From NCBI GenBank assembly GCA_905171695.1, contig LR991653.1:586258-650257 (forward strand): DNA of 64,000 nucleotides, written 5' to 3'. The DNA is from Candidatus Methanoperedentaceae archaeon GB37. Its GTDB lineage: Archaea; Halobacteriota; Methanosarcinia; Methanosarcinales; EX4572-44. The notes under the pieces were generated by a model that saw nothing but the letters and a program-made list of their open reading frames with translations, was not told where the DNA came from and searched no databases. Positions 44,759 to 54,601 of the stretch are shown here, one piece after another (positions within the stretch are counted from its first letter, which is position 1; each line of letters starts with the position of its first letter). Position numbers and translations under genes: made by a program.

Positions 44759-46378
44759 ATGACTCTTTCTACTATGGAGTTTGAAGCTGCCTGTCGGGAT
44801 GTGATCGCTGGAATACTGAGCGGCAGGATCACAACCCAGAGAGAGCTTCTTCTTGCAAAGAAGCGGATTGCAAGAGAGTGCGGAATTGAGACCATTCCCT
44901 CGAATGCTGACATCCTTGCCATCTCTATGGATGACGAGAGAGAGAGGGTGCTCCCCCTCTTACAGAAGAAGCCTGTTCGAACCATATCAGGTGTTGCAGT
45001 GGTCGCGGTGATGACGTCTCCTGCACCCTGTCCTCATGGGAGGTGCGTGCCCTGCCCGGGCGGTCCTGATTCGCCTTTCAGATCGCCACAGAGCTACATG
45101 GGTCGCGAGCCGGCAGCGCTTCGAGCGATTGCAAACGAGTATCATCCTTACAGGCAGGTGGCAAGCAGGATAGACCAGCTTCAGGCGATCGGGCATCCGA
45201 TTGAGAAGGTAGAGCTCATCATAATGGGTGGAACATTCACAGCACGAGACCCATCGTATCAGGAGTGGTTTGTTAAGGAGTGTCTTGCAGCTATGAACGA
45301 TGCAGGAGATACAAGCCGCCGCAACTCGATGCATGATCTTTCATGGGTGCAAAGAGCCAATGAAGTGGCAAGGGTTAGAAATGTTGGGATTACTGTTGAA
45401 ACAAGGCCTGACTATTCGATGAAGGAGCATATAAACAGGATTCTTCGTCTCGGTGCAACGAGGGTGGAACTTGGCGTACAGTCGATCGATGACGCAGTTC
45501 TTAGGAGGATCAATCGTGGACACACCGTTGCAGATACCATCGAGGCAAATGCTCTTCTCAGGGATAGCTCTCTTAAGGTTGGCTTTCACATGATGCCAGG
45601 GCTTCCAGGGTCGACGATCAAGAGTGATCTGGACGCGTTCAGAGAGCTATTCAAGAATCCGAGCTTCAAGCCAGATTATCTCAAGATATATCCAACCCTC
45701 GTTACAGAGGGCACAGAACTTGAAGAGCTCTGGCGCCGCGGCGAATACAGACCCATCGGTGACGAAGAGGGCGTGGAGCTGATCGCAGAGATAAAATCAC
45801 TCCTCCCACCATACGTGCGCCTCCAGCGAGTGCAGCGCGACATACCAAGAGACCAGATACTTGCAGGAATCAAGAAGAGCCACATCAGAGAACTTGCAGC
45901 AAAGAGACTTGCCGAACGGGGCGCGCACTGCCGGTGCATAAGATGCAGAGAAGCAGGCCACCAGTACCTGCAGGGTATACAACCGGAGGATATCACAGAC
46001 CAGATACACACCTACAGAGCATGCGAGGGAGTAGAGCACTTCATATCCTTTGAGGATACCGCGCGAGAGATACTCATCGGATTTGCACGACTCCGCTTCC
46101 CAAACACCCCCTATCGAAGCGAACTCCAGAATGCGGCACTCGTAAGAGAACTCCACGTCTACGGCAGACTCGTTCCACTCGGAAGAACGCCCTCCCACGA
46201 CTCATGGCAACACCATGGCTATGGAGAACGATTGCTCAGGATAGCCGAAGAGATGGCTCTTGACGCAGGATATGAAAAGATAGCAGTGATAAGCGGGATC
46301 GGCGCAAGAGAGTACTACCGGAAACTCGGATACGTGCGAGAGGGACCATACATGTCGAAGAAGCTTCTCACACCTTGA
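44759..46378 (+). CDS. elp3: Elp3-type tRNA U34 carboxymethyltransferase (radical SAM and GNAT)
   Basis: Elp3 makes 5-carboxymethyl-uridine at the tRNA wobble position from acetyl-CoA. The 539 residues have an Elp3-type N-terminal extension, the radical SAM cluster motif CPHGRCVPCPGG (about 88-99), VELGVQSIDDAVLRRINRGH, and a C-terminal acetyltransferase domain with HGYGERLLRIAEEMA (about 482-496) and REYYRKLGYVREGPYMSK. The length is normal. Confidence 0.95.
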   Translation: MTLSTMEFEAACRDVIAGILSGRITTQRELLLAKKRIARECGIETIPSNADILAISMDDERERVLPLLQKKPVRTISGVAVVAVMTSPAPCPHGRCVPCPGGPDSPFRSPQSYMGREPAALRAIANEYHPYRQVASRIDQLQAIGHPIEKVELIIMGGTFTARDPSYQEWFVKECLAAMNDAGDTSRRNSMHDLSWVQRANEVARVRNVGITVETRPDYSMKEHINRILRLGATRVELGVQSIDDAVLRRINRGHTVADTIEANALLRDSSLKVGFHMMPGLPGSTIKSDLDAFRELFKNPSFKPDYLKIYPTLVTEGTELEELWRRGEYRPIGDEEGVELIAEIKSLLPPYVRLQRVQRDIPRDQILAGIKKSHIRELAAKRLAERGAHCRCIRCREAGHQYLQGIQPEDITDQIHTYRACEGVEHFISFEDTAREILIGFARLRFPNTPYRSELQNAALVRELHVYGRLVPLGRTPSHDSWQHHGYGERLLRIAEEMALDAGYEKIAVISGIGAREYYRKLGYVREGPYMSKKLLTP

Positions 46379-46438
46379 CAGATCCTCATGAGATGAGAGC
46401 AAACTTAAATTAATATAATATTTAATATTATCTTAATT

Positions 46439-49400
46439 GTGCGAAGGTTCACCCCTATAAGAGATCCGTCATGCAATCTCATCGTTTTAGCGTGTCTTAC
46501 CATATTGTTGACAGCAGCTCACGCAAGAGCAATCCAGTGCGGAGATGAGCATTCAGAGAAGATCACAACCGCCCTTGAAGAAGAGATGGCACAGATCAAG
46601 CAAAGAGAGGAGAAGATACCGATAATCGTGGTATTGGAGGAAGAGACATGGATGAGAGAAGATGCCATCAGAGTGATCTCCAAGGAGAGGGATAGCGGAG
46701 TTCAGGCACTGAAGGCACGGGTGATCAAAGCCCAAGAACCGCTCGTTGAGACACTCAGAGAATCAGGAGGGTCAAGAGATGTGAAGCAGCTCTGGATAGC
46801 AAACAGCATAGCACTGAAAGCCACACCAGAACTGATCAAGAGACTATCAGAGAGGGATGATGTCAGGCTGATAGAAGAAGACCACCCTCTCCACATAACC
46901 TCTTCCACTGTAGTGCAGTCCAACAGTACGTGGGGTATCAAGAAGATCGATGCAGACGCCGTCTGGGATCTTGGGTTAAACGGGAGCGGTATCACCGTTG
47001 CAGTGATCGACACTGGCGTGGATGCAAACCATAGCGATCTCGACGATCTCGATGACGATCCTCATACTAACGATCCGAAGGTCATCGGCTGGAAGGACTA
47101 TGTGAATGGTAACGCAACTCCATATGATGACCATGGTCATGGCACGCATGTATCAGGCATCATATCGGGCACAGGTGCTGATGGTACTCAGACGGGTGTG
47201 GCGCCTGGCACACGTCTCCTCGTAGCAAAAGCCTTTGATAGCACTGGTCGTGGAAATCTATCAGAGAGCATTGCTGCCTTCGGGTGGGCTGTTGAGAATG
47301 GCGCTGACATCATAAGCTACAGTGCAGGCGGCGGCAATTGCTCAAATTCGGGTGCTGCGTGGGAGAATACAATTAACACTGCCATTTCAGTGGGTGTTAC
47401 CGTGATTGCAGCGGCAGGAAACTATGCAGAGGGGATCGATGAGATAGTCTCTCCTGCCTGTTTGAATAAGACTATTGCAGTTGGCGCCACAGACCAGAAC
47501 GACGAGATTGCCGAGTTCAGCATCAGGGGACCTGTGACCTGCAACGGCTCAACCTATACCAAACCAGACGTGAGCGCCCCGGGCGTCTCGATAACCTCGA
47601 CCCTCCCCAGTTGGTATGGCTCGAGTTATGGCGTCCTCAGCGGCACTTCGATGGCAACGCCACACGTATCAGGCACAGTAGCCCTGATGCTCGAGGCAGA
47701 TAACAGCCTCACACCACAGGATATCAGAGAGATACTCGAAGAGACAGCGATAGATCTTGGAACTCCTGGCAAGGATAACACCTATGGCAGCGGGCGGATA
47801 GATGCCTATGCCGCGGTTCTCTCTGTTGCCAGAGTTGTGATCACAGACTATACGATAACGCCCAACCCTGCAAATACCGATCCCTTCATAAATGCAACAG
47901 CAACGAGCAGCAGAAACATCACCTATGCAGAGTACTACATCACGACAGACCCTGGGAGACACAACGCTACACCCTTGAATGCAACTGATGGAAGATTCGA
48001 TGAGACGATAGAGAACCTCTCAGCAGCGATCAACACCACAGCACTCGCTGACGGCGTCTACCAGGTCTTCATGCGCGCAGAGAATAGCGTTGGAGTCTGG
48101 AGTGAGACGTACCAGAAGAGTCTGAGCATCGATAAAACACCACCGATAATCACCACAAATCCAGTAGGCTACCCTGATGGTCAGAGCGCTGCTAAGAGAG
48201 GCGAGAGAATAACACTCAACATCTCCGCTACTGATAACCTCTCAGGTGTCAGGAATGCTTCTGTTAATGCCTCCCAGTTAAACAGCAGCATTGGAGAGGT
48301 TCTGCTCTCAAATAATAGCGGTTTCTGGACGAATTCAAGTGTGGCTGTGAACGCGTCCGATGGAAGATATAATCTGAGTCTCAGAGCTTATGACAATGCA
48401 GGAAACCTGAACGAGACCGAGTATCTCACCGTTTTGGTGGATAACACACCGCCTTCGATACTCAATCTCTCATTGCAGCCAGTTATTGCGCTGGTGAACG
48501 AGAGTGTCAATATCACCGCAGAGATGAGCGATAATACCTGCCTGAATACTTCTAACATCTCTCTCTCGATCGAATATCCTGACGGTTTCACAGATATCCC
48601 GATGATGACCAAGAACGGTGAAATCTATTATTATAATTTTACAAATACTTCGGTGTATGGGAGATACAATGTGACGATCAGAGCAGGCGACTGTGCAGGA
48701 AATATAAACGAGAGAGAGACCTGGTTCATAGTGGCAAGATCCTATGCGTCAAATATTTCGATCGATACCGCTGCAGAGGTGAACGCTTCAGGGATCGTGG
48801 ATGTAGCACTTGAGATTCTCACAGATCAGGGTGTGAACGGAACGATCGAGATAAAGAAGATGGCAGACCTTACTCCAGCGATGAACCGTTCCTTTGAACT
48901 GACCCCACTTGGAAAGTACTTCAACATAACTGCGAGCAGGAATATAAGAGATAATCTCTCATGGATAAGACTCAACTTCTATTATACGCAGGCAGAACTG
49001 GATGCATCAGACCTCGATGAGATGACTCTGAAGATATCATGGTACAACAACTCTCTTGACAGGTGGGAGAGACTCACTTCAGGCTCTCCAGAGTGGGTGC
49101 ACGGCAGAGGCATAGAGCCATCCGATATCGATGGATATGCTGGCTACGTCTGGGTAAATATCTCCCACCTCAGCACCTTCGCAATCATAGGCAGTCCTCC
49201 AGCCAAGAATGATGATGGGAAGAAGAATGGTGGGGGTGGAGGCGGAGGTGGTGGTGGGGGTGGTTCCTCTGGTGAAGCCTATGAGAATATAATAGTCAGG
49301 GAGAAGTACTATGGTTATATCTACAGGGATAGAACGACGTATTATAACTTTTCGGCAAGCGAGAATCCGATATTGACTGTGGCAATAGCCGGTAACATAA

Positions 49401-49951
49401 GTGCTGGTGAGGTGCTTGTGATGGTGGAGGTGCTGAAGAATACCTCGACCCTTCTCAGTGAGCCGCCCGATGGTCTGGTCTACAGGAATGTTAATATCTG
49501 GGTTGGAAGAAGCGGTTTTGCAAGACCAAGAAATATCAAAAGGGCAATCATCAACTTTAAAGTGGATAACAACTGGTTAAAAGATAATAATATCGATTCA
49601 GATAACATAGTACTCGAACAATATGTAAACAATGCATGGAGAGAAGTTCCAACACAAAGAATAGTTAAAAGAGAAGATTACACTGTATATGAATCAACTA
49701 CGGATCGTTTTTCGCCCTTTGCAATCGTTGCTCACACTGAAAGAAACCCGTCTCTCCAGAGAGAAGAGAGAGGCGAGATTGGTGGAGAGAGGGTGTTGGG
49801 TGCTATCCCGATCAGACCCACGGCAAGAGAAGAGCAAAGAGCTACGCCGACCGCGCCGATCGTGGAGGGGAATGAGACGCCGGGATTCACCACAGCAGTA
49901 CTTATTCTCACGATACTTGGTGTATACACCGTAAAACGGATATTCAGGTGA
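46439..49951 (+). CDS. secreted subtilisin-like protease with Ig-like repeats and PGF-type anchor
   Basis: A large exported S8 protease of 1170 residues. After a signal peptide (about 1-32) comes an inhibitor-like prodomain, then the catalytic triad: VAVIDTGVDA (Asp about 189), DHGHGTHVSG (His about 235) and GTSMATPHVSG (Ser about 402). Several Ig-like beta domains with many N-glycosylation sites follow (about 470-930), then a run of 11 Gly, a PGF-pre-PGF-like domain (about 950-1110) and the C-terminal PGF, a hydrophobic helix and basic KRIFR, the archaeosortase sorting signal. It starts with GTG at 46439, leaderless, with AT-rich TATA-like sequence around 46411-46428. Confidence 0.92.
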   Translation: MRRFTPIRDPSCNLIVLACLTILLTAAHARAIQCGDEHSEKITTALEEEMAQIKQREEKIPIIVVLEEETWMREDAIRVISKERDSGVQALKARVIKAQEPLVETLRESGGSRDVKQLWIANSIALKATPELIKRLSERDDVRLIEEDHPLHITSSTVVQSNSTWGIKKIDADAVWDLGLNGSGITVAVIDTGVDANHSDLDDLDDDPHTNDPKVIGWKDYVNGNATPYDDHGHGTHVSGIISGTGADGTQTGVAPGTRLLVAKAFDSTGRGNLSESIAAFGWAVENGADIISYSAGGGNCSNSGAAWENTINTAISVGVTVIAAAGNYAEGIDEIVSPACLNKTIAVGATDQNDEIAEFSIRGPVTCNGSTYTKPDVSAPGVSITSTLPSWYGSSYGVLSGTSMATPHVSGTVALMLEADNSLTPQDIREILEETAIDLGTPGKDNTYGSGRIDAYAAVLSVARVVITDYTITPNPANTDPFINATATSSRNITYAEYYITTDPGRHNATPLNATDGRFDETIENLSAAINTTALADGVYQVFMRAENSVGVWSETYQKSLSIDKTPPIITTNPVGYPDGQSAAKRGERITLNISATDNLSGVRNASVNASQLNSSIGEVLLSNNSGFWTNSSVAVNASDGRYNLSLRAYDNAGNLNETEYLTVLVDNTPPSILNLSLQPVIALVNESVNITAEMSDNTCLNTSNISLSIEYPDGFTDIPMMTKNGEIYYYNFTNTSVYGRYNVTIRAGDCAGNINERETWFIVARSYASNISIDTAAEVNASGIVDVALEILTDQGVNGTIEIKKMADLTPAMNRSFELTPLGKYFNITASRNIRDNLSWIRLNFYYTQAELDASDLDEMTLKISWYNNSLDRWERLTSGSPEWVHGRGIEPSDIDGYAGYVWVNISHLSTFAIIGSPPAKNDDGKKNGGGGGGGGGGGGSSGEAYENIIVREKYYGYIYRDRTTYYNFSASENPILTVAIAGNISAGEVLVMVEVLKNTSTLLSEPPDGLVYRNVNIWVGRSGFARPRNIKRAIINFKVDNNWLKDNNIDSDNIVLEQYVNNAWREVPTQRIVKREDYTVYESTTDRFSPFAIVAHTERNPSLQREERGEIGGERVLGAIPIRPTAREEQRATPTAPIVEGNETPGFTTAVLILTILGVYTVKRIFR

Positions 49952-49961
49952 TCAGGAGTTA

Positions 49962-51164
49962 TTAAAGGTTATCTTTTTCTATTTCTTTCCACGCTTTCTC
50001 TTCTACCATTCGTATGATCTGTTTTAATGGGATGTTTGTTCTCTTCGCTATCTCTTTGCAGTCATCAAACTCTGCTGATATGTCAAAGATCTTGCCGTGC
50101 CTCTCTGTTGCAATCTTTACGCGAGCAGAGTATTCTCTCTTTTTTATGGTCACCTGTATCTGCTCTATTCTTCGCCTGGCTGTGAGTCTGTGTCGTGCTG
50201 GCATGATTCTCACCCCAAGGCTCCCGGTCTCCTCTATGATCGTCTCTGCGAGGTGTGAGGAGTCGTGTATGTCTGCGATGACCTGTACGATCTGCCCGCT
50301 CCGACTCTTCTTCATCGTTGCCGGTATTATGCATACGTCCTTTGCGCCCTCTTCAAGCAGTCTCTCGATCAGGTGCCCTGTCACCTCTCCTGTGACATCA
50401 TCGATGTTCGTCTCGAGGACCTCGATAGACTCTGGCACCAGCCGCTCGTCCACTCTGGCGCGGAGTACTCGAAGAAGATTTGGATGCTCGTACTCCGACT
50501 CTCCTGCACCATATCCAATTCCATGGATCGTCATCGGTGGAGGTGGTGGGGGCTGGTCTACGAAGTGGGCGAGTATGGCGGCGCCGGTTGGTGTTAGAAG
50601 TTCTCCCTCGACCGATCTCTGCTGGACTGTAAGTCCTGAGTCCATTATTATCTCAAGTGTGGCAGGTGCTGGCAGGGGGTACATACCGTGGCTCGTCTCA
50701 ACGAGGCCGGTGCCAAGTGAGATTGTGTTGCAATAGATATGCTCAGGTTGCAGGAGATTGATCGCAGTGCATGCCCCGATGATGTCAGCTATTGCATCGT
50801 CACACCCTACCTCATGGAAGTGAAGATCCTCGAGAGGTAGACCGTGAACCTTTGATTCTGCCCTCGCAAGCCTCTCGTATACGCCGAGGGCATCGATTCG
50901 AACCCTCTCTGGAACGTCCAGCCTATCTATATGCTCTTTGACCTCTTCATATCCTCGATTCGCAATCGTCCTCTGGACAACCTTTGTCTTCACACAGGAG
51001 ATGCCAGATCGATTGAAGCTTGAAACCTCAACCCTGACATCGCCGGCAGACTCCATCGCATCAACGACGACGCTTGGGTCTGCGCCAAGATCTATCAGGG
51101 CGCTGATGATCATATCGCCGCTTGCACCAGAGATAGGGTCGAATACCAGGATATCAACCGACAT
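49962..51164 (-). CDS. larC: nickel insertion protein LarC
   Basis: LarC inserts nickel into the pincer nucleotide that LarA uses. Seen are DPISGASGDMI (about 8-18), LHFHEVGCDDAIADIIG (about 108-124) and GIGYGAGESEYEHPNLLRV (about 222-240), and a C-terminal domain with TNIDDVTGEV. The 400 residues form one uninterrupted frame, unlike some bacteria where it is made by frameshifting. It shares one base with the mscS stop, so the two are co-transcribed. Confidence 0.94.
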   Translation of the reverse strand: MSVDILVFDPISGASGDMIISALIDLGADPSVVVDAMESAGDVRVEVSSFNRSGISCVKTKVVQRTIANRGYEEVKEHIDRLDVPERVRIDALGVYERLARAESKVHGLPLEDLHFHEVGCDDAIADIIGACTAINLLQPEHIYCNTISLGTGLVETSHGMYPLPAPATLEIIMDSGLTVQQRSVEGELLTPTGAAILAHFVDQPPPPPPMTIHGIGYGAGESEYEHPNLLRVLRARVDERLVPESIEVLETNIDDVTGEVTGHLIERLLEEGAKDVCIIPATMKKSRSGQIVQVIADIHDSSHLAETIIEETGSLGVRIMPARHRLTARRRIEQIQVTIKKREYSARVKIATERHGKIFDISAEFDDCKEIAKRTNIPLKQIIRMVEEKAWKEIEKDNL

Positions 51165-52297
51165 TACGCGTTCTCCTCTCCAACAGAAGATCTCTCTGTA
51201 GATTCGATTAGGTGGACTGTCTGGGTTGGGTAGGCGATCTCAACTCCAAGCTCTTCGACAAGCCGCATGATCATGAGGTTGAAGTCCTCTCTCACGGCAA
51301 GATACTCGTCCCACACGATCGTCTTTGTGAAGCAGTAGATGAATATGTCGAGTGAGTAGGCGCCAAAGTCTGTGAAGTTGACCATGTAGAATGAGTGATC
51401 GAACCTGGGGTCTTCTTCTATGATTCTCTTGATTCCCTCAATCACTTCTCTCATCTGTTCGGGGGTGGTCTTGTAGGATACTCCGAGGGTGAACTTTATC
51501 CTGCGCTTGCGCATCGCGCTGTAGTTGATCACGTCTGACTTGATGAACTTGCTATTTGGAACGATGACGAGGGCTTGGTCGAACCTCCTGATTCGTGTCG
51601 AGCGAAAGCCCACATCTTCCACTGTTCCTTCAACGTCGCCTATTCGCACCCAGTCTCCGATGCCAAAACACCTGTCTGAGAAGATGGTGAATGAGCCGAA
51701 GAGGTTGCTCACGGTCTCCTGGGCTGCGAGTGCTAAGGCAAGTCCAGCGATACCGAGACCTGCGAGGAGTGAGGTTATGTCCCGACCGAGATTATCGAGG
51801 ATGGTTAACAATGCCAGTACGACTGCGAAGAGTTTCAGTCCCTTTATGATCATCTGTCCCAGTTGCTTATCGAGCACGGTCTCGGTCGTTGTTGCAGCCT
51901 TCTCGATGTAGTGCGCGAGTACGTCGATCAGCCTGAAGACGGTGAAGAGTGCCACGAGTGCGAATAAGAGTGTGAATATGTAGGTGAGGATGGTTGATAC
52001 CTCGACTCCTACAATGTTTTCAGGTAGTGGAAGTGAGTGCATGGCAAGATAAAAACCTATAACAAGTATTATGTAATTTACAGGGTCTTTTAGTGATTTT
52101 ATTAGTAAATCATCTACTTCTGTACCTGTTTTACTTGCCATGTGACCCAGTTTATCTTCGAAGATACGGGTTACGACTCTTCTCACGATGAACGTGCAGA
52201 GTACTATTACATGTACTACCACCAGACTCTCGAGGAGACTTCCAGAGAGAGTCCACGCCAGAAACTGGTCAGCCAGTGATGCAGCACGGTCAAGCAT
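51164..52297 (-). CDS. small-conductance mechanosensitive channel MscS family
   Basis: A membrane channel that opens under osmotic stress. From ATG 52297 it has 377 residues: five or so hydrophobic helices in the N-terminal half, the pore helix rich in Gly/Ala (LLAGLGIAGLALALAAQETVSNLFGS), then the beta domain with GIGDWVRIGDVEGTVEDVGFRSTRIR and VPNSKF. A TTG at 52342 would add 15 residues; TATA-like sequence just upstream of 52297 supports the shorter form. It precedes larC with a one-base overlap. Confidence 0.93.
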   Translation of the reverse strand: MLDRAASLADQFLAWTLSGSLLESLVVVHVIVLCTFIVRRVVTRIFEDKLGHMASKTGTEVDDLLIKSLKDPVNYIILVIGFYLAMHSLPLPENIVGVEVSTILTYIFTLLFALVALFTVFRLIDVLAHYIEKAATTTETVLDKQLGQMIIKGLKLFAVVLALLTILDNLGRDITSLLAGLGIAGLALALAAQETVSNLFGSFTIFSDRCFGIGDWVRIGDVEGTVEDVGFRSTRIRRFDQALVIVPNSKFIKSDVINYSAMRKRRIKFTLGVSYKTTPEQMREVIEGIKRIIEEDPRFDHSFYMVNFTDFGAYSLDIFIYCFTKTIVWDEYLAVREDFNLMIMRLVEELGVEIAYPTQTVHLIESTERSSVGEENA

Positions 52298-52442
52298 AAA
52301 TGTAAAATTATTAAATACGTTATACGATATCAACCTTTCCAATCTCTGCTCTCAGATCATCCATTATAGAAAGATTTAAAGCTTTTCTAAACCCAACGAT
52401 CGATCTATAGGCACTTCATAAATCTCACACATAATGTGAAGG

Positions 52443-52450
52443 TTTAAATA
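52443..52450 (+). promoter_or_regulatory. TATA box of the KaiC-like gene
   Basis: TTTAAATA lies about 75 bases before the ATG at 52525, which leaves a leader of about 50 bases carrying AAGGTGA (52513-52519) as ribosome site. Confidence 0.5.
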
Positions 52451-52524
52451 TAATAATGTCGTAAATATGTAAAAACGATTTGAGTGCAAATGCTTGGCAT
52501 GATATCGTAAAAAAGGTGAATATA

Positions 52525-53265
52525 ATGACGAATGCAAAGGATCGTGTGAAAGTAGGGGTGCCAGGGTTTGATGAACTCTGCCATGGCGGCCTGATACGTG
52601 ATAGGACATATCTCGTCTCTGGAACTTCTGGTGCAGGTAAAACGATTTTTGCACTCCAGTACATCTACAACGGAATAACGAAGTTCGACGAAAACGGTAT
52701 CTTCATCGCCACTGACGAGCGTCCAGAGTATATACGCCAGAATGCCCTAGAGTTCGGATGGGATCTGGTAAAACTTGAAGATGAAGGCAGACTCGTGATC
52801 GTGGATGCCAGCTCCACAAAGATAGGTATTCCCACACAGGAGAAGTACGTTGATGTCCGCCCCTTCGATATTCGCTCCCTAATGGAGCAGATAATTGCCA
52901 TCCAGGAAGAGATAGGTGCCAAGAGAGCATCACTCGATTCTTCAACCGCTATCGGGTTTTACCTCCAGGATCCTGCAAAGATCAGGATTGAATTATTGAA
53001 GCTCAGCACCACTCTAGAGATACTCGGACTAACGAGTATAATGACGTGCGAGATCGTTGATGAAAGTCAGACAAACCGTTTCGGTGTCGAGACCTTCGTG
53101 ACAGAAGGAACGATCGCCATGTACTACAAGCAACAGGACAATGAACGGGTGCGCAGCATAGAGATCTACAAGATGAGAGGCACTGACCACAGCAAGAGGA
53201 TACACCCATACGAGATAACAAATAATGGAATAGAGATACACCCAACAGAAGAGGTCTTCTTGTAA
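52525..53265 (+). CDS. KaiC-like RecA-superfamily ATPase
   Basis: A single-domain KaiC protein of 246 residues, with the KaiC start VGVPGFDELCHGGLIRDRTYLVSG, Walker A GTSGAGKT (about 33-40), ATDERPEYIR, and Walker B-like RASLDSSTAIGF (about 133). Archaeal genomes carry many such proteins with proposed roles in signalling or motility; a specific role is not known. ATG 52525 with AAGGTGA upstream fixes the start. Convergent with cbiX, three bases between stops. Confidence 0.9.
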   Translation: MTNAKDRVKVGVPGFDELCHGGLIRDRTYLVSGTSGAGKTIFALQYIYNGITKFDENGIFIATDERPEYIRQNALEFGWDLVKLEDEGRLVIVDASSTKIGIPTQEKYVDVRPFDIRSLMEQIIAIQEEIGAKRASLDSSTAIGFYLQDPAKIRIELLKLSTTLEILGLTSIMTCEIVDESQTNRFGVETFVTEGTIAMYYKQQDNERVRSIEIYKMRGTDHSKRIHPYEITNNGIEIHPTEEVFL

Positions 53266-53268
53266 TCT

Positions 53269-53655
53269 TCACAGTACTTCCTGGACTCGGCTGAATGCAA
53301 TATCTGCGATTCGCTCATCAGCACCGAGTGGACCTGCGTACGAGACCTCAACTGTATTTCCGTTCACTGTGATCGACTCGGTCTTGCCTTCACTCACCCC
53401 GAGTACCCGTGGAATGTCCTTCAGTGTATGTACGCCGTGAGCGAGGAAGATCGGCACGGCAACTATTCTCTTAACACCTGTTTCAGCAAGCATTCGTAAG
53501 CCTTCCTCGATACTCGGCTCGTTCATACCCATATATGCGGTCTGCACACGTATATCATGTTTCTTTGCCAGATTTTTCGCGACAGACTCGACGATCTCTT
53601 TATTGTAGGGAAGTTTACTACCATGACCCATTACCAGTATTCCAATCTCATCCAT
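53269..53655 (-). CDS. cbiX: sirohydrochlorin chelatase, CbiX small type
   Basis: The 128 residues are the single-domain CbiXS/CfbA form, which inserts cobalt (for B12) or nickel (for coenzyme F430) into sirohydrochlorin. Seen are the metal-binding His in LVMGHGSKLPYN (about 8-19) and in VAVPIFLAHGVHTLKDIP (about 66-83). In methanogen relatives the same protein serves both cofactors, so the name cfbA would also fit. Confidence 0.9.
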   Translation of the reverse strand: MDEIGILVMGHGSKLPYNKEIVESVAKNLAKKHDIRVQTAYMGMNEPSIEEGLRMLAETGVKRIVAVPIFLAHGVHTLKDIPRVLGVSEGKTESITVNGNTVEVSYAGPLGADERIADIAFSRVQEVL

Positions 53656-53752
53656 AATATCACACCACTCTAAACGATCTCTCCAGTATTCTCATGATTA
53701 ATCCCATATATTACTTTCGAGTCGCTTCGTGTTATCCCAGTTTAGATAGGCT

Positions 53753-54559
53753 TCAGGTCATGACGTGTTGGACTGTCCAGAAGAGTATGTCTCCGATGAG
53801 GGCTGCTGTGAGAAGTCCAAGAGTTATTGGAATGAAAAATGGTAGTACTGGTGTGATCCATATCTCATTTTCAATTAATCCTTTTTTTGACAGTCTTAAT
53901 AGATTCGATTGTAGTTTTTCTGTGATTTCGATCCCGTTTTTTGAAAATATTGGCTTTACTCCATTTTCATCCTCGGTGTAGTATTCGAGTAGTTTCACGT
54001 GCCGCTTATGCTTTAGACTCTGTATATCGGTCTTGTATCCTAGGAAAAAGTAGTGTGGATGGTGTAAAAATTCTCTTACTCCTGAGTGCAGGATGTTTCG
54101 TATGAAAAGAATTGGGAAGATCATTCCGTTTAAGATTACAGCGTTATTAAATACTGTTAAGACAAATATGGGTACTGGTGGCGCGCCCAGCAATGGAAAG
54201 ACCTGGCCTGCAACTCTGAACTCATGGAACGTGGGGAAGAGGAATGTTATCATCATCAGTGCTTTTATGTCCGCGCCGCCCATCAGTTTGAACTTCAGGA
54301 TGGTCTGTGAGATATAGAAGATGATCTCAGCGAGAAGATACACGACTGCAACGAGTACCAGTGTTACTATGAGGTGCTCTGGGAAGTTGCTCGATAACCT
54401 GAAAAGGAAGAATGCTGCTCCACCGGGTAGCATGTAGATCCAGACTCTGTTCGGGACCTGTCTCGTCTTTAGGTCGGTGTAGCATCCGTAGAGGAGGAAT
54501 ATGGTGCAGTAGACGAGTGCCATGACCTCAACCAATGACATCATCATAACCATTATCAA
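53753..54559 (-). CDS. archaeal prepilin peptidase (A24 family)
   Basis: A membrane aspartic protease that cleaves class III signal peptides of archaellins or pilins. The two catalytic Asp lie in YTDLKTRQVPN (about 28-38) and in the GxGD-like GGADIKAL (about 94-101). There are about seven hydrophobic helices, with a soluble insert (about 165-235). The exact start is among several closely spaced ATG codons (54559, 54541). Divergent from the nucleotidyltransferase gene. No pilin gene is adjacent. Confidence 0.87.
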   Translation of the reverse strand: MIMVMMMSLVEVMALVYCTIFLLYGCYTDLKTRQVPNRVWIYMLPGGAAFFLFRLSSNFPEHLIVTLVLVAVVYLLAEIIFYISQTILKFKLMGGADIKALMMITFLFPTFHEFRVAGQVFPLLGAPPVPIFVLTVFNNAVILNGMIFPILFIRNILHSGVREFLHHPHYFFLGYKTDIQSLKHKRHVKLLEYYTEDENGVKPIFSKNGIEITEKLQSNLLRLSKKGLIENEIWITPVLPFFIPITLGLLTAALIGDILFWTVQHVMT

Positions 54560-54601
54560 ATGATCATTGCTCTCAAACCACTTATAATATTACCCTCTAA
54601 T

